A DNA stretch of 64,000 nt from Rhynchonema sp. JSB1_4 (GCA_030248065.1 JASAMV010005813.1:1-64000); one strand, 5' to 3'. Counted from the first letter of the stretch, positions 44,629-56,917 are shown. Made by a program: numbers and translations. The notes: a model not told the origin generated them from the letters alone.

Positions 44629-47600
44629 TCATCTAGTTGTGCAGTCTTTTTCAGTCCCGAAACTACCGGCGATGCATTTCGCTGTGAACAATTCTTTGGC
44701 TTTAGCGTAGAGCGCGAGATCGAAACGTTGAATGAATTTCAGACGATCTTTGAGAATCGGGTTGAGATTTGCTGCGCGCGCAGCTGCTTTGGGCAATACC
44801 TGAATAATAATACCGGTATTGGGCTGAATTCACGGAATTCTGCGACAGACAAAATTGGTAATGCCAAATTCAGTAACATCGTGATTTGTTAACGTGCACC
44901 TTACGCTCTGCTCGATGGAGCGTAAGTTGCTTTGAACGATGCATCCGCTGAACATGACACGCCATGCATGCCTGCTCTCAAAATGTTATCCACTTGTGAA
45001 AAATTTCCTCCGCTTTCGAAATTCATGTAACCAATTATGGCCAAATGGGACAATGAACCTGTTTCTTCATGATGAATACTTGACTATTTTGAGACACGTT
45101 GAGTGACCGACGAAACATCTGATACGTGAGCTTCATTTTCGATGTCAACCCAACACAATCGAGTGTGGTCAGATAGTTGAGCACCTGAATGAAATGACAC
45201 ACAGCTTTTCGAAGGTCAAACATTTAGTTATACGAACAACGTAGGGCTTTTATATCGCAGTGGCCAACTCAAGTGGTCAAATCACTTCGTCAATTCATCT
45301 TTAGAGTGTCGTCAATTCACTCCGAATTTCATGTATTATTTCTCGCGCTCACTCGGGGCTGCTATGAGCTGACGAGGTGATTTGACCACTTGAGTTGACC
45401 ACTGTGACATTAGCCACGTATGTACTAGCAAACCGCCCTCCTCAAAAGACACTGTTGTCAAACCGGCGAGCACAAAATTCAGAATAGTGGCAAACCAAGC
45501 GTTCTTTTAGACAGCAACTTTTACTCGAGCCGAAATTCTAGTGTTCAACTCGATTGAAAAGTTAGATTCAAAGAAAATTTGCCATGTAGCCTTCAAAGTT
45601 GATTAGGCCCTTACCTATATTCAACATAGTATATCCAAATTTGGTGATCGCCGTTCCTTTTCATAGCAAGCCTGACTGGACCGAACATCAGCTCCGGTCA
45701 AACCAATAGCTATCCAACCTTTTCGTGCATCTCTGCCCCTCCGTGCTCATTCCACCCCAGCTCTTTCGACTGCGAATTGGTCATCATCGCGTAAAACCTC
45801 CAATCTCGGATCCGGGTCGTGCGATTGCTTTTGGCGATTACATAGAATTTTCTGATCAGTTCATCGGCAGTGCGCGCAAATGGTGTTGTGACACCCGTGC
45901 GTTTCGTGGTCTGATTCGTTAGCTCCAATTTCTGACTGAAAAAAAATGGTTATCTCTACATCAAATGTCTCAAGGTCTTTCGAACTGAGCCTAAATGAAA
46001 ATTTAGGTGGGCATTCACGGACCAAGAACTTATTCAAAGCACCGGCCACTTTGGTTGATGATGTTCATATTGAGCTACTATATCATTCAAGCCAAACAAA
46101 CGCATGCGGATTCAAAAACCAGGTAAAGGCATGGACGAGCCGAAAAAGAATAAAATCAGGCACACGACCCTCAAATTAAAATGGCTAGAGAGCAAACAAA
46201 ATAAGTTCTCCTATCCTCCCACCGCTGTAAGGTGCGATGCCTGACCGGTTCTTCTCAACTACGAGGGGGCGCTCAGGCACACTGAGCATACGGGGGGAAT
46301 GTATAGTCCGTCCATCAGCTCATGTCACTTTGTTGTGCTGCTGGTCGACTTGTTCCCTTCCTCTACGTTCTAATGAAAGAGAAATTGAGTTTCCGAAAAA
46401 ATTATTTTTGCTCCCAAGTCGTGTAATTTTATCTAATCGGCGTGTTTTGTCCATTTTATTTTAATTTAAATTTATATTTGATCGAATTCACTCTTTTTCA
46501 ACACATTCTATCATTTTTTTCAGTTTTTTGCAAAATCGGTCACATTCAGTTTCTCTTTCATTAGAACGTGGAGGAAGGGAACAAGCCAGCCAGCAGCGAC
46601 ACAAAGTGACATGAGCCGATGGATGGACAATACATACATATATTTTAATGTTCAGGTTGATCAGATTGTACTGTTCCCTCCTATTCTTGGCTACTGCATA
46701 TTTGTGATGCACAAATCAGTGTACAGTATTTGTATATACTTTGATTCGATGATGGCATACTGTTTGGCAAGTTGTGACCGGGATCCCGAAGTGTTTTTGA
46801 GTGCCGATCCCGATCCCGAAACTTTGATAATTAATCGCGCGATTCCGATCACGAAAAAAATTCGGGAGTAGAATGCAATTAGCGAACTGGCTCGTTATTT
46901 TGCACTCAAAATCCCATTTTTTATCCTGTTGCACAGTTTGGAATCAAAACCGTTTCTTTTTAACATCAATTTCATCACCAAAAGACTTTTAACAGAGCTC
47001 GGGTGATAAAATTTGGAAAACAGCCGCAAAATCTCCAGTTTTTGTCACGATGGAAAGTATATTTGGAGAGATCCCGATTCCTAACTTAAGGTTGATCCCG
47101 ATCACGAATATTTGGCCAGATGCGATCCCGAAAATTTATGGGTACCGAACCCGGTCTCGAAATTACGATCCAAAGACTATACTGGTGACCAAATGCACAT
47201 CCGGCAGCCGAGATTGACGCAAAAAACACAAAAATAAAAGTCACTCACTTCAATACATTCTCCAACGGATTCAATATTCCATTGACGGTGCCACGCAAAT
47301 AGTCGACATACGACATGAACTGGCTGAGTGGCTCGCGGACCACCGTCAGTCGAACCGATTTTCCTCCGCCAGAAAGTTGAGCATCGATGAATTTCACATT
47401 GTCGCCGTCCGCTAACGTCACGTGATCGACTATGCCTGAAGTTTGGGTTTGACGAATTTTTTTTAAAAAAATACAGGTTTGGTGTTACAGATGCCGCTAC
47501 CAATTTTGGTCACCGTAAACATTGTTCACAAGCAGTCTGGCAAATAAAATTACGCTGGTCGAAATCAGTACCCTCATCTCGGGCTGCTTCGAAAATATTC

Positions 47601-48556
47601 TTTGACTTGCTTGAAGTTTGACCTTGATCCGATCACCAAGTTTGATATCAACCACAAATCCTCCCAATAGCAGCCGCTTCTGCCTACATGTCCATCTGGC
47701 ATCTGTTTCCATATCGCGTGGCCATTTGGTGCATCTGCACTGACGATGACCTGCCGTGCCATTTTCTTACCATGCCATCTCTGCCTGAGCAGCGCCGGAC
47801 AACAAGTTCGCATGCGCAGTTGCGTCAACGTGCCACTTTCGATGGCCAATTCGTTTCGGTCGTATGCGAAGGATGCGGTGAAGAAGCACTCGTGTGCAGT
47901 TCGACCCGTCAGGTAGCATTGACTGCAAAATGGGTGGATGGGGGGGACTGGTTACTGAATAATGTAGTGCGGTCCAGTTTTATATAGTTTTTTGACGATA
48001 TTTTGACCAAAAATATGCCAGTAGTCTCGTATACCAGCCTAAACCGTGAATATTCTTTCTGCTGACCGAAAACCACCCGGTCACAATGTCACCTTGAAGA
48101 GGATATGGTCCGATTTTTGTTGTCACGTGACCAGTGCATATTTGCGAGTTGACGCACAGATCCCTTCTATGTACAGTATGTCGCTACGTGTGCATGAAAC
48201 ATTCAAATTTACCCAAACGTGAGGCATTCCAACTGTTGTTCGCGGCAGAGTTCGAGTAAATGATGACGAACATTGGTGCTCCCGGTTTTGTGCAATGAGT
48301 GGTACACAAATTTAGGCGTTGTGCCGCCGCCGGTGGTGGTCCTTTCAGGCTCGATGGTTTGTGTGTGATCACTTTGATCGGTTTGAAAAGATTGCTCATT
48401 ATCGGTTGGCATCGAAATTAAATTATTCCCAGTGGGCGCAATATGAGTCTTTTGCAGACAATTCCATGTGATGAGCGCAGCAGCAACCAATCCGAGCACC
48501 GATGTCAACGATCTGAGGGCTGCTCTTCTTTCTTTTAGTTTTTCAACAAAACGCAT
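44629..48556 (-). CDS. Golgi sulfotransferase, GAL3ST-like
   Basis: Six minus-strand exons join in phase: 48556-48213, 47922-47771, 47435-47249, 45935-45719, 45184-45059, 44799-44629, giving about 398 residues. It has a type II membrane topology: a short basic N-terminus, then a signal-anchor (residues about 16-32, SVLGLVAAALITW) and a Thr/Ser-rich stem. The 5'-phosphosulfate-binding loop is YHSLHKTGSTNV (HKTGST about 89-94), and the 3'-phosphate-binding block is LTVVREPLSQFMSYVDY. This pair defines PAPS-dependent sulfotransferases, and HKTGS-type loops are typical of galactose-3-O-sulfotransferases. Later ELG (NSQSKELGW) and the C-terminal DLALYAKAKELF also fit. It should sulfate glycans or glycolipids in the Golgi lumen; the acceptor is unknown. 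I chose the ATG at 48556 because TGATTTTTCAG, a strong acceptor, ends 6 bases before it. Intron 3 is 1.3 kb and holds foldback elements. Confidence 0.85.
45258..45404. mobile_element. Small palindromic MITE with CAGTGG ends (147 bp)
   Basis: CAGTGGCCAACTCAAGTGGTCAAATCAC at the left is inverted at the right as GTGATTTGACCACTTGAGTTGACCACTG. The CAGTG end is hAT-like, but no 8-bp duplication is visible. It lies in an intron of the sulfotransferase gene. Confidence 0.6.
46302..46633. mobile_element. Mariner-like foldback MITE, copy 1
   Basis: TATAGTCCGTCCATCAGCTCATGTCACTTTGT is inverted at the right as CAAAGTGACATGAGCCGATGGATGGACAATA. A second pair, GTTCTAATGAAAGAGAAA and TTTCTCTTTCATTAGAAC, sits inside. 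The better-preserved copy is at 50989-51291. It lies in an intron of the sulfotransferase gene. Confidence 0.7.
46770..47170. repeat. GATCCCGA-rich repeat segment
   Basis: Motifs such as GGGATCCCGA, CGATCCCGATCCCGA and GATCCCGATCACGA recur at both ends of this interval (46776-46865 and 47068-47160). It looks like a diverged transposable element with short subterminal repeats. No termini could be fixed. Confidence 0.35.
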
Positions 48557-48904
48557 TATTCGCTGAAAAATCAAGCAGTAGGTCGCAACCAGTCACCATA
48601 CGTTAAGTTTTGGATAACTAGTCTTTTTTCAGAAACGTACAGGTGAAAAAGTGAGCTGAAAATTGCCATTTGAAGCGTGAATAGTTCCACCCTTGCCTCC
48701 GCTACACGCCGCCATGCATACCTGCCTAGTGGTCCAAGTTCAAGTTCACTCTCGCGGAAATAATCTCATCTCAACGTCTGTTTTCTTTGCAAATTGATGT
48801 CGTGTGTGGTCCCACTTTTCAATTATACATACCACCGTTTAGGTGTTATTTCACACAACAGAGATGGGCGCACATCAACTTGGGGTCACTTCGCTTTGTG
48901 TTTC

Positions 48905-49042
48905 AAGGCCGTATACTTCGTTCTGCCACGCAACACGAAACAAATTTTCCCACGCTGATTGGTTCTGACCCGCGCGCCAGCCAATCAGCGCGCGAGAATT
49001 TGTTTCGTGTTGCGTGAGAGAACGAAGTATAGTTAGGCCTTA
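48905..49042. mobile_element. Short hairpin MITE
   Basis: AAGGCCGTATACTTCGTTCT pairs with AGAACGAAGTATAGTTAGGCCTT, and CACGCAACACGAAACAAATT with AATTTGTTTCGTGTTGCGTG. The loop is GC-rich with CTGATTGG/CCAATCAG. The structure is nearly a perfect hairpin of about 138 bp. Confidence 0.65.
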
Positions 49043-49078
49043 ATAACCTAGCCATCGATAAAAATTCGCTGCCGTTAA

Positions 49079-50152
49079 AGTGACTCTACAATTGATCGTT
49101 GACCGCGTTTGTTTGCAGTCATTTTTTCAGAAAATGAAGACTAGGTATCAGAAACCCAGATTTAGGAAATAGATTTTCAAGTCCTTGCTTTGTGATGTTT
49201 CACGGAGCCCACACATTTTTACAGGAGGAGAAAAAATGAAAAAAGTTTGATGCAGGACTGTGCGAAACACAAGGTAATCCAATGGAAGATATTTTCAGCG
49301 TTTTATACTCAGACGTTTTTCTGTTAAACGAGATGTAAAGCATTGTGCGAAACGCCACGTGTGATAAATAATAAACGAAACACTCCAAAAAATCAAGCCT
49401 TTTTAAAGCACCCTTTTACTCTAGCATAATTTTAAGCATCTGTGGTGAATGAAATAAGTTGTTAATTAGAAATAAAAATCGTCTAATTATCTGGTATTCA
49501 GGATGTGCTTTTTGTTTTTCAAAACTCTACACAGCTCACACAATCTTTACCACAACATGCGCAAGGCAGCCATTCAGACCACGCACAGCGCACACACAAC
49601 GACAACACACAGCCGGCCGGGGATAATGTTTCAGCTTTGTGTGTGTGCGCTGTGGGAATGGGTGCCTTGCGCATGTTGTGGTAAACATTGTGTGAGCTGT
49701 GTAGGGTTTTGAAAAACGAAAAGCACATCCTAAATACTAGATAATTAGACGATTTTTATTTCTAATTGACAACTTATTTCATTCATCACAGATGCTTAAA
49801 ATTATGCTAGAGTAAAAGGGTGCTTTAAAAAGGCTTGATTTTTTGGGGTGTTTCGTTTATTATTTATCACACATGGCGTTTCGCGCAATGCTTTATATCT
49901 CGTTTAACAGAAAAACGTCTGAGTATAAAACGCTGAAAATATCTTCCAGTGGATTACCTTGTGTTTCGCACAGGCCTGCCTCAAACTTTTTTTATTTTTT
50001 CCCCTCCTGTAAAAATGTGTTGGCTCCGTGAAACATCACAAAGTAACGACTTGAAAATCTATTTTCTAAATCTGGGTTTCTGATACCTAGTCTTCATTTT
50101 CTGAAAAAATGACTGCAAACAAACGCGGTCAACGATCAATTGTAGAGTCACT
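49079..50152. mobile_element. TTAA-flanked near-perfect palindrome (1074 bp)
   Basis: The left half (49079-about 49600) is inverted as the right half (about 49630-50152), with only a short GC-rich centre near 49600-49630. The ends are AGTGACTCTACAATTGATCG and CGATCAATTGTAGAGTCACT. TTAA lies at 49075-49078 and 50153-50156. No coding capacity is seen; reading frames in the two halves are mirror images. Confidence 0.8.
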
Positions 50153-50156
50153 TTAA

Positions 50157-50715
50157 AGGGGGCCTGCCGCTAATGTTTTTTTAGGTTTTGGACCTCGGTT
50201 CTTTATATTAATCGTTAGTTGGAACTGAGATGAAGAACATTATCCTTCAAGAACTTCACCAAACTGACGTTTACCCACCGAAATCGATCAACCAACATGG
50301 CCGCACGGGAACAAACTATCCCAATATTGATGCACGATGTGTGCATGGAAATCACGATTTCCAAAGCATAATTCAAATCACAGAGGTGTGGTATAGGCGG
50401 CGCGTTACGTTAGGTTGACAAAACATTTGTTATTTACAAAAGAGCTAATGTTTTATCGGGCTACCGTAACCCGCCGCCTATATCACGCCCCAGTGATTTT
50501 GAATTTCTCTTGTCATTCCTGATCGTCATGTGCAAATGTGCATCAATATCGGACAGTTTTGTTCCCGATAGACCATCTTGGCGGATCGATTTCGGTGGGT
50601 AATCGCCATTTTGGTGAAGTTCGTCAAAACTAATGTTCTTGATCTCGATGCCAACAAACGATATAAGTGAAAAAACTGAGGTCGAAAACCAAAAAACAAT
50701 TGCGGCGGGGCCGCT
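50157..50715. mobile_element. Second TTAA foldback element abutting the first
   Basis: It starts directly after the shared TTAA at 50153-50156 with AGGGGGCCTGCCGC and ends GCGGCGGGGCCGCT before TTAA at 50716-50719. The outer roughly 200 bases of each side are inverted copies (for example GATGAAGAACATTATCC and its counterpart near 50630). The central part around 50340-50520 is less symmetrical. Confidence 0.65.
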
Positions 50716-50988
50716 TTAACGACGACCACTGAAAAATGTGAATCTTGCATGTACTTACCAATCTGCACATGCGGCTACAACGTTTTTTTGTTATTCATGT
50801 TTACGTGCGGCTCATGGGTCTGATTGGCCCACGAAAAGCCTTCATTCACATAAAAGCTGATATTTTGCACAAAAAGCTGCGTTGGATGATAGAAACGCTT
50901 TCATACAAAAATTTACAATACTGTGCGAATAATCACGCCAAAGTCAGTGACAAATCACTCTAACAAATCCCGAACCAGTATAGTCCGT

Positions 50989-51291
50989 CAACCAGCTCAT
51001 GTCACTTTGTGATGCTGCTGGCCGACTTGTTCCCTTCCTCGACGTTCTAATGAAAGAGAAACTGAGTTTCCGAAACAAATTATTTTGGCTCCTAAATCGA
51101 CGTATTTTATCCATTTTAATTTAATTTAAGTTTATATTTGATCGAATTCACTCTTTTTCAACACATTCCCTCATTTTTTCATTTTTTGCACAAATCGGTC
51201 ATGTTCAGTTTCTCTTTCATTAGAACGTGGAGGAAGGGAACAGGCCAGCCAGCAGCAACAGAAAGTGACATGAGCCGATGGACGGACTATA
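50989..51291. mobile_element. Mariner-like foldback MITE, copy 2 (303 bp)
   Basis: The ends TATAGTCCGTC and GACGGACTATA are perfectly inverted. The following GCTCATGTCACTTT/AAAGTGACATGAGC and the inner GTTCTAATGAAAGAGAAAC pair match the copy at 46302-46633. Terminal TA dinucleotides suggest a Tc1/mariner-type target. Confidence 0.75.
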
Positions 51292-51444
51292 CATGCCCAT
51301 ACTACATGTACAACGATATACATAAGCGTCAGCAGAGCACCTGGACACCAGGAACAGACACTTGACATCTTAAACACTACATATTGAAACCCGGATGCTT
51401 GCGATTGCGAGTGATGGTATGGAGTGGTTGTGTTTTGTTAGATT

Positions 51445-52265
51445 GTGTCAAAATTGTTAGTCTGTGACAAAATGTATTTGAAACAGATGCGTGCCCATAT
51501 TGTTGCTCGCCGTGTCGTTGATCTCAAATTTCAATACAAGCGCTTGCATTGCCAGACCAGCGACCTCAAACAACCGTGTCTGTTGTTCTCAAGTGCTTCT
51601 GCTGACCACATTACATTTGAGCCCATTTCTATGACGGTTCGTTTTCTTTTCTCACCATTTTCCTCAAGTATTTTTCTTATTTTTGCACCAACCCAAATAT
51701 TCCTTCCCAGTTTGCTCCCGCAATGCAAGAGGCCTTTTTTAACTCGGTTCTAATTCGATTATTGCTTCTAATATTCATTAATCCTTGTCCTTGGACTACA
51801 CCCGAGCGCTAAAAGACCGGCGAACGGGCTAAGCTCTCGCCTGTTTGTGATATGTACTTATAGCCACCATATCTTCACATCAGAATTTGAATCCAGGGGA
51901 TATTTTAATGTTTGGCAAAAGAAAGCCAAACTGTGATACCAACATTCAGGCCTGCAATCCCCGGAAATCCACAGGGTATGTTCGTTCACGTTGCCTCATG
52001 TGAACGATGGGTAGAAGCCGAAAGGTATGTTTTTGGCTTCACTGATTGGAAAATTGTTAAAAAATCCATTTTCTTTTTTCAGATTCCGTAATTTGACATT
52101 CTCAACAAGAATTGTGGAAAATATCCAGTCAAGGATGCCTAGGTTTTCAACAGAGGTTTTATCACTAGTTTTCCCACCGGATGTTTCGCTACGATTGTAC
52201 AGAAACCAAATGGAAATGTTGGCTATAGAACTGTTGGGTGAGATGAGAAGCAATCAGTCAAAATG
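51445..52265 (+). CDS. Weak gene candidate, unknown product
   Basis: Two adjacent exons splice in frame: one ending at about 52024 (CERWVEAER, donor GTATGT) and one from 52082 to the TGA at 52263-52265 (FRNLTFSTRIVENIQSRM and ending MRSNQSK). An open stretch at 51445-51655 (RRVVDLKFQYKRLHC) could be an upstream exon, but its donor does not keep the frame. The sequence has no motif I recognise. It may be a small gene, a gene fragment, or chance. Confidence 0.3.
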
Positions 52266-52718
52266 ATTGATAATTTGAATGCTCAACCTGCAAAGCGGAG
52301 GATCATCGAACCGTGAAGCGACGCGTCCATTCAACGTTCATCCACTTTAGAGTCAACAGAGCAGCACAAAGCATATCATTTCCATCATTCGTGTCGTACT
52401 GAAGAAAATGGCTAAACGCAGTAATTAAAACCCACACCTGTTTTTATCACCCACAACCAATGGTGAAATGATCGGTATTCGCCCACGGCCAAAAACAACT
52501 ACAATGAACAAGCGAGTTTGCAAAAAAAATATGGAAGACTAAAATTTAATTTGAAATGATTAATAAATTCCCAGATGACAGTTATTTCGTTTGCACAACA
52601 CTGAAAATCGAAAAAATTAGGAGTCATAATCAAGCCAAGACGATTTCATCAGCCCATTTCTTTTCAGATTTGGTGCATGTTTTTTGGCGCTGGGCGGGCG
52701 GCGGCAATTTCGGTGGCC

Positions 52719-52985
52719 GGGCAATTGAGCAAAGCACATTTGAGCAAGCAACAAGTGAAAAAGAGCAGGGTCAAAAGAGCAGAGTACTTATTTTGTTCCA
52801 ATGGCTTAGGCTTAAGCTGATTTTGGTATCAGGCTTAGGCGTAGGCTTACACTTAAGATTAGTTTTGTGTTTGGGCTTAAGCTTAGGCTTAGGCCTATTC
52901 GTTTTTAGCTTCTGCTCTTTTGGACTCCGCTCTTTTTCACTTGCTCAAAGTGGTCTTGCTCAAATGTGCTTTGCTCAATTGCCCG
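52719..52985. mobile_element. Foldback MITE with a TTAGGC-rich centre
   Basis: GGGCAATTGAGCAAAGCACATTTGAGCAAG is inverted at the right as CTTGCTCAAATGTGCTTTGCTCAATTGCCC, with GTGAAAAAGAGC and GCTCTTTTTCAC inside. The central 100 bases contain repeated GGCTTAGGCTTA hexamers, the sequence of nematode telomeres. Confidence 0.65.
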
Positions 52986-53530
52986 TCCGCCGCAATTTCA
53001 CAGTCGCGCCGCTGTTGTTGGACAACGGAGATATCAATGTCACGACGGACAAGAATCGGCGGTGTTGTGGCATCCACAACTATATACGACAGCATGAAAG
53101 TGATCACCGATGTGCAGCCGCGACAAAATAATTACACAGCCATTTAACAAATGCGCAATCGCTAACGGCCATAAAAATGTATAAAAATAATCAAATCAGC
53201 AAATAAATGCATAGTGAGTTGTTGTGAGTAGTACTAAACTCAATAAGCTAACGTTTATCTGCAAAGTTTCGACTGGTGATAAACAAGGTCACAGACAGCC
53301 TATGGGGATTCTTTGCCATTAAAATTTAAGGAAATCGTGACTACAACTCAGCATAACAGTGTACAAAGCCAAGACATCGACTATATTACATACTACCTAG
53401 CACAAACGAATCCGCTTCCTCCCAGATAAAAATGAAAAAAGTGATCACACAAAGGGACAGATGCTTTCCTGCATGTCTGTCTGCCATCCGCGCTGTAGGC
53501 ACATAATGACATAGGGTGGAATTTTAGAAG

Positions 53531-53710
53531 CGGTGCAAAGGTCAGTTGGGCGTAAAGGTCGGTGTAAAGTTCGGTTGAAAGCTCGGTCGGCGTAGCTCGG
53601 TGTAAACGTGAAACATTGCCTCTTATCAACGTGGAATGTTTCAAGTTTACACCGAGGTCTATCACACTGAGCTGTCGACCGAGCTTTACACCCAACTGAC
53701 CTTTACACCG
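53531..53710. mobile_element. Foldback MITE with internal CTCGGTGTAAA units
   Basis: CGGTGCAAAGGTCAGTTGGGCGTAAAG is inverted at the right as CTTTACACCCAACTGACCTTTACACCG. The arms themselves contain several diverged GTCGGTGTAAA units. Flanking 8-mers TTTAGAAG and TTTCGAAA match at 6 positions, so an 8-bp duplication is possible but not secure. Confidence 0.55.
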
Positions 53711-56700
53711 TTTCGAAAATATCACCCATAGACATGGCAGGAGAAGTCGAAAAATCTGGTCTTGCTTTTGTTCGACCGTGCATATTGTTGAAATCGATTC
53801 TCAATCTTTTCAGATGACGGACCGAGAAAGTTTGACGTGTAACACACTAAGAGACATGAGCGATAAGAAAAATTAGCAAAAATACAAAGGCGGTTATCGA
53901 GACTGACGGTGACGATTTCTGCTTGTCCGTTCAATTCCACGTGTTGAAAAAACTGTCGTTTTTTTGATGCACAGCGTAGCAGCGCCAGAGACCACTGAAG
54001 CAAAAAATCCACAATCTTCATGGATATAATTCATCATTCAAGCCAACAAGTTAATGTTGCGGGCACTGAGTCGGCACAACGTCCATCTCAAACCTGTTTC
54101 AATTATGCGTTAGACTTAATTAATCTTAATTAATCAATTAGCATCTGGAGGCAACAAACAGCCCACAAACGACGGGGGTATCAAGGGCCAACAGGACGGT
54201 TACCGTACCTATAGCTTTAAAAGCGCTCAATCTGTGTTGCTCTTTCGGCCGTGATTCATTCAACTGCAATCAAAGTTTGTCGCCTTCTTGTAACTTTCAC
54301 CCACGCAATAACGTAATGGAACAATGTCTATCAAAGCGGCGACGCACGTTCAAGACCGGATTGATAGGACCACAAACTCAAACACGGCCTTGAATTAGTA
54401 TATTAACGAAAGCTTGAAATCGAATCTCATGAGCAAAAAAGTGCGTAAAAACATGCTCTTGTGGCTGCCTACGCAATGTAAAAGCTGACAATCCACACTT
54501 ATAATGAATAGAAGAACGTCAAGCGCACACGAGTAAAAGCGAACGATGACGACTGGGATACAACAATGCAAGAATCGTTATTTTATTACCGACGATCTCA
54601 CTTCGAAGGCCGATCATCAATTGCCAGTGGAGAACCGCGGAGAATTCCATTAAAATTTGAAGAAAAATACCAAACTAAATCCATGACAGTATCAAGGTAC
54701 TGTATTTGATCCCTACATTTTTGTCTATATGATGTGTGGGCGGGCAGAGAATGGGAATGGCCTTTGCGCGCGGGACTTTGATTCATAATGTTCATCGTGA
54801 AATTGATGGCGGTTTGCCAACTTATCCGTGCTCGAAAAAACAGTGACTGAATTGTAATTTGCTATCAGATAAGCTCACAACGCAAACGACGTTGGGGAGT
54901 CACATCCGCATATTTTGATGCGCTCTTCGATAAATATAAAATATGAAGATAAGTATTGTGCTCTCATGCTTATGCATACCCGATGGTTGAACGCCTGAGT
55001 GTTTGTTTACCTGATACTTGTGTGTGGGAAGTCGCAAAGTAAGTGATTGGTTTATTGTTTATTGAACGATATTGCTCGAACCCATATTCACAATTTCAGG
55101 CAAAACTCTGTCCGTCTTAATAGCAACTTGATTGGATATCGCAACTCAACCTTTCACAAACCAGGCAGCGATGGCCGATGATATCGTGGGTTTACATTAT
55201 CTTCGTTTGGCGATCAGTCAGTCCAATGGAGTGTTTATGAAAAAAATCAGTTGACAAATATGAAAGGAAAGAATCGCGTTTGACAGCCCCGATCCAAGTC
55301 GCAAAACAATGTAATCTTATATGCAACGGGGCACGATCCCTACGATGACTTACAATGATGTTGATTCAATCATACCGTTGTAAAGTAACTTTAGCAGCCA
55401 CCCAGTAGCCCTTATTCGTCACTTTTTGTAAATCAATTTTTGGGACACGCCAAAAAGTATTTCATGGCGAAGTTATGCGCCTATAACGAAGTTTGACCGC
55501 TTTCTCATTCCAAGGACACACGCTGCTGCCAGCAAAGCTGTGTATCATATTTATGAAACGAATGTTGCTTGATCTTCTGAAATTATTTTAAGCCGTTGCC
55601 GTGACTTGTGCTTTCCCTGGGACGCTCGCATAATTTTTGCACCTTTTCACCAAGGGGCGAACCACATCGAACGCGGTTGACGAGTTGTTGTTGCAGTGCC
55701 GCTTTAAAATTGCGCATAACGCACTCGAATCAAAATTTTAATGAGCTTGCAGGCTACGGTGGCCCTGGAGGTCCATGAAACATTCCCCACTAAAAAGGCT
55801 GGGCTGGTTACGGCGCTACTCCTCGAGGATGCAGCAGTGGTCGCACAGGAGAAATGCACAAATGGGCAAGGACTCGATGGATTCAGTGTCCCTGATGTCA
55901 CCTGGGCGTCGAACGTACATATGTGTGGTATACGTATGTACATAGGTCTGCACTCGATACGATTGAAGGATTGTGCGACCGATCGTATCCGGAGTCCGGA
56001 CACGAGTCGACACCCTTGCAATTGAGACTCCAACATCTTCAAACAGGTACACGGACATTTTTGGAAGGGTGTCGAATTGTCCCACTACTACAGCCGTAAG
56101 AGGGGCGGATCATCCCACAGTTAAGGGGCTGTTGTTGAGACACAACAGTACCGACAAAATGTAACGAAATGCAAGCTGCACAGCATGCGTGTCACGTGCA
56201 CATGCAGCGGAGGAAAAACTATAGATTGGCGCACGTGTGGATCCACCCACATGTTGATAAGGTTTTGGTTACGTTTTATAGCTGTTATTGGTACATGTCA
56301 CAGATAAACACTTATATAGAGCAGCGAACCAAAGAAATATTGATTCACACAAGCCGTTACTTACCAGGAGATGTTATTTGTATATTCACAAAAGAGATCC
56401 TGCTGCACTCACAAACACTTGCAATCCACATGACACAATCACAAAAACCAGGCGCTACATGGGACGATTCGACGAAATGCACACCCTTCAGAGGGGCGGA
56501 TCGTCCCACCGCCGATTTTGCCAGACGTCGGTGATTCGAATAACAAACAACGGAATAGCAAAAACAAGAAAAAGAAGAAACGTCGACGTCAGGGTGTGAA
56601 GTTTTTGTGCGGTGGCGAAGGAACACGTGCTTCATCGAAGCCCATCAGGGTCTGAACAAAAAATTCGAAGAAGAAACCTGACATTGCTGCGTGCGAAATA

Positions 56701-56917
56701 TTTTATCTCACGAACTCTTATAATTCCAGATGCGACTGTTTAACCAGCCATTTGATTGTATTCACCACACATGAAAAGAACGTGACACAAATGAATTAAC
56801 ACAGGAAAGAATTGCCTTTCAGCTTTTACCTGACTTTCTTGTTTATGTAGTTGGCTGCATTTTGTCTGTCGCTAAAAGGAGCTCCGCTCGTTACTGGTCG
56901 GTTGAAAAGGGGATTAA
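53711..56917. other. Gene-poor region, no recognised gene
   Basis: Over 3 kb without supported exons. Around 54117-54145 there is an AT-rich palindromic stretch (TTAATTAATCTTAATTAATCAATTA). A short frame after a TTGCAG acceptor at about 55752 ends GYGGPGGP, but I found no upstream exons. The motif AGGGGCGGATC.TCCCAC appears at 56099 and 56492. Confidence 0.4.

Noticed and set aside
48557..48574. Upstream non-ATG start for the sulfotransferase
   Set aside because: That position is TTG in a strong splice-acceptor tract (TGATTTTTCAG); the ATG at 48556 is the first after the acceptor.
55752..55779. Short exon ending GYGGPGGP after a TTGCAG acceptor
   Set aside because: No upstream exon in phase was found and the frame is only a few codons long.
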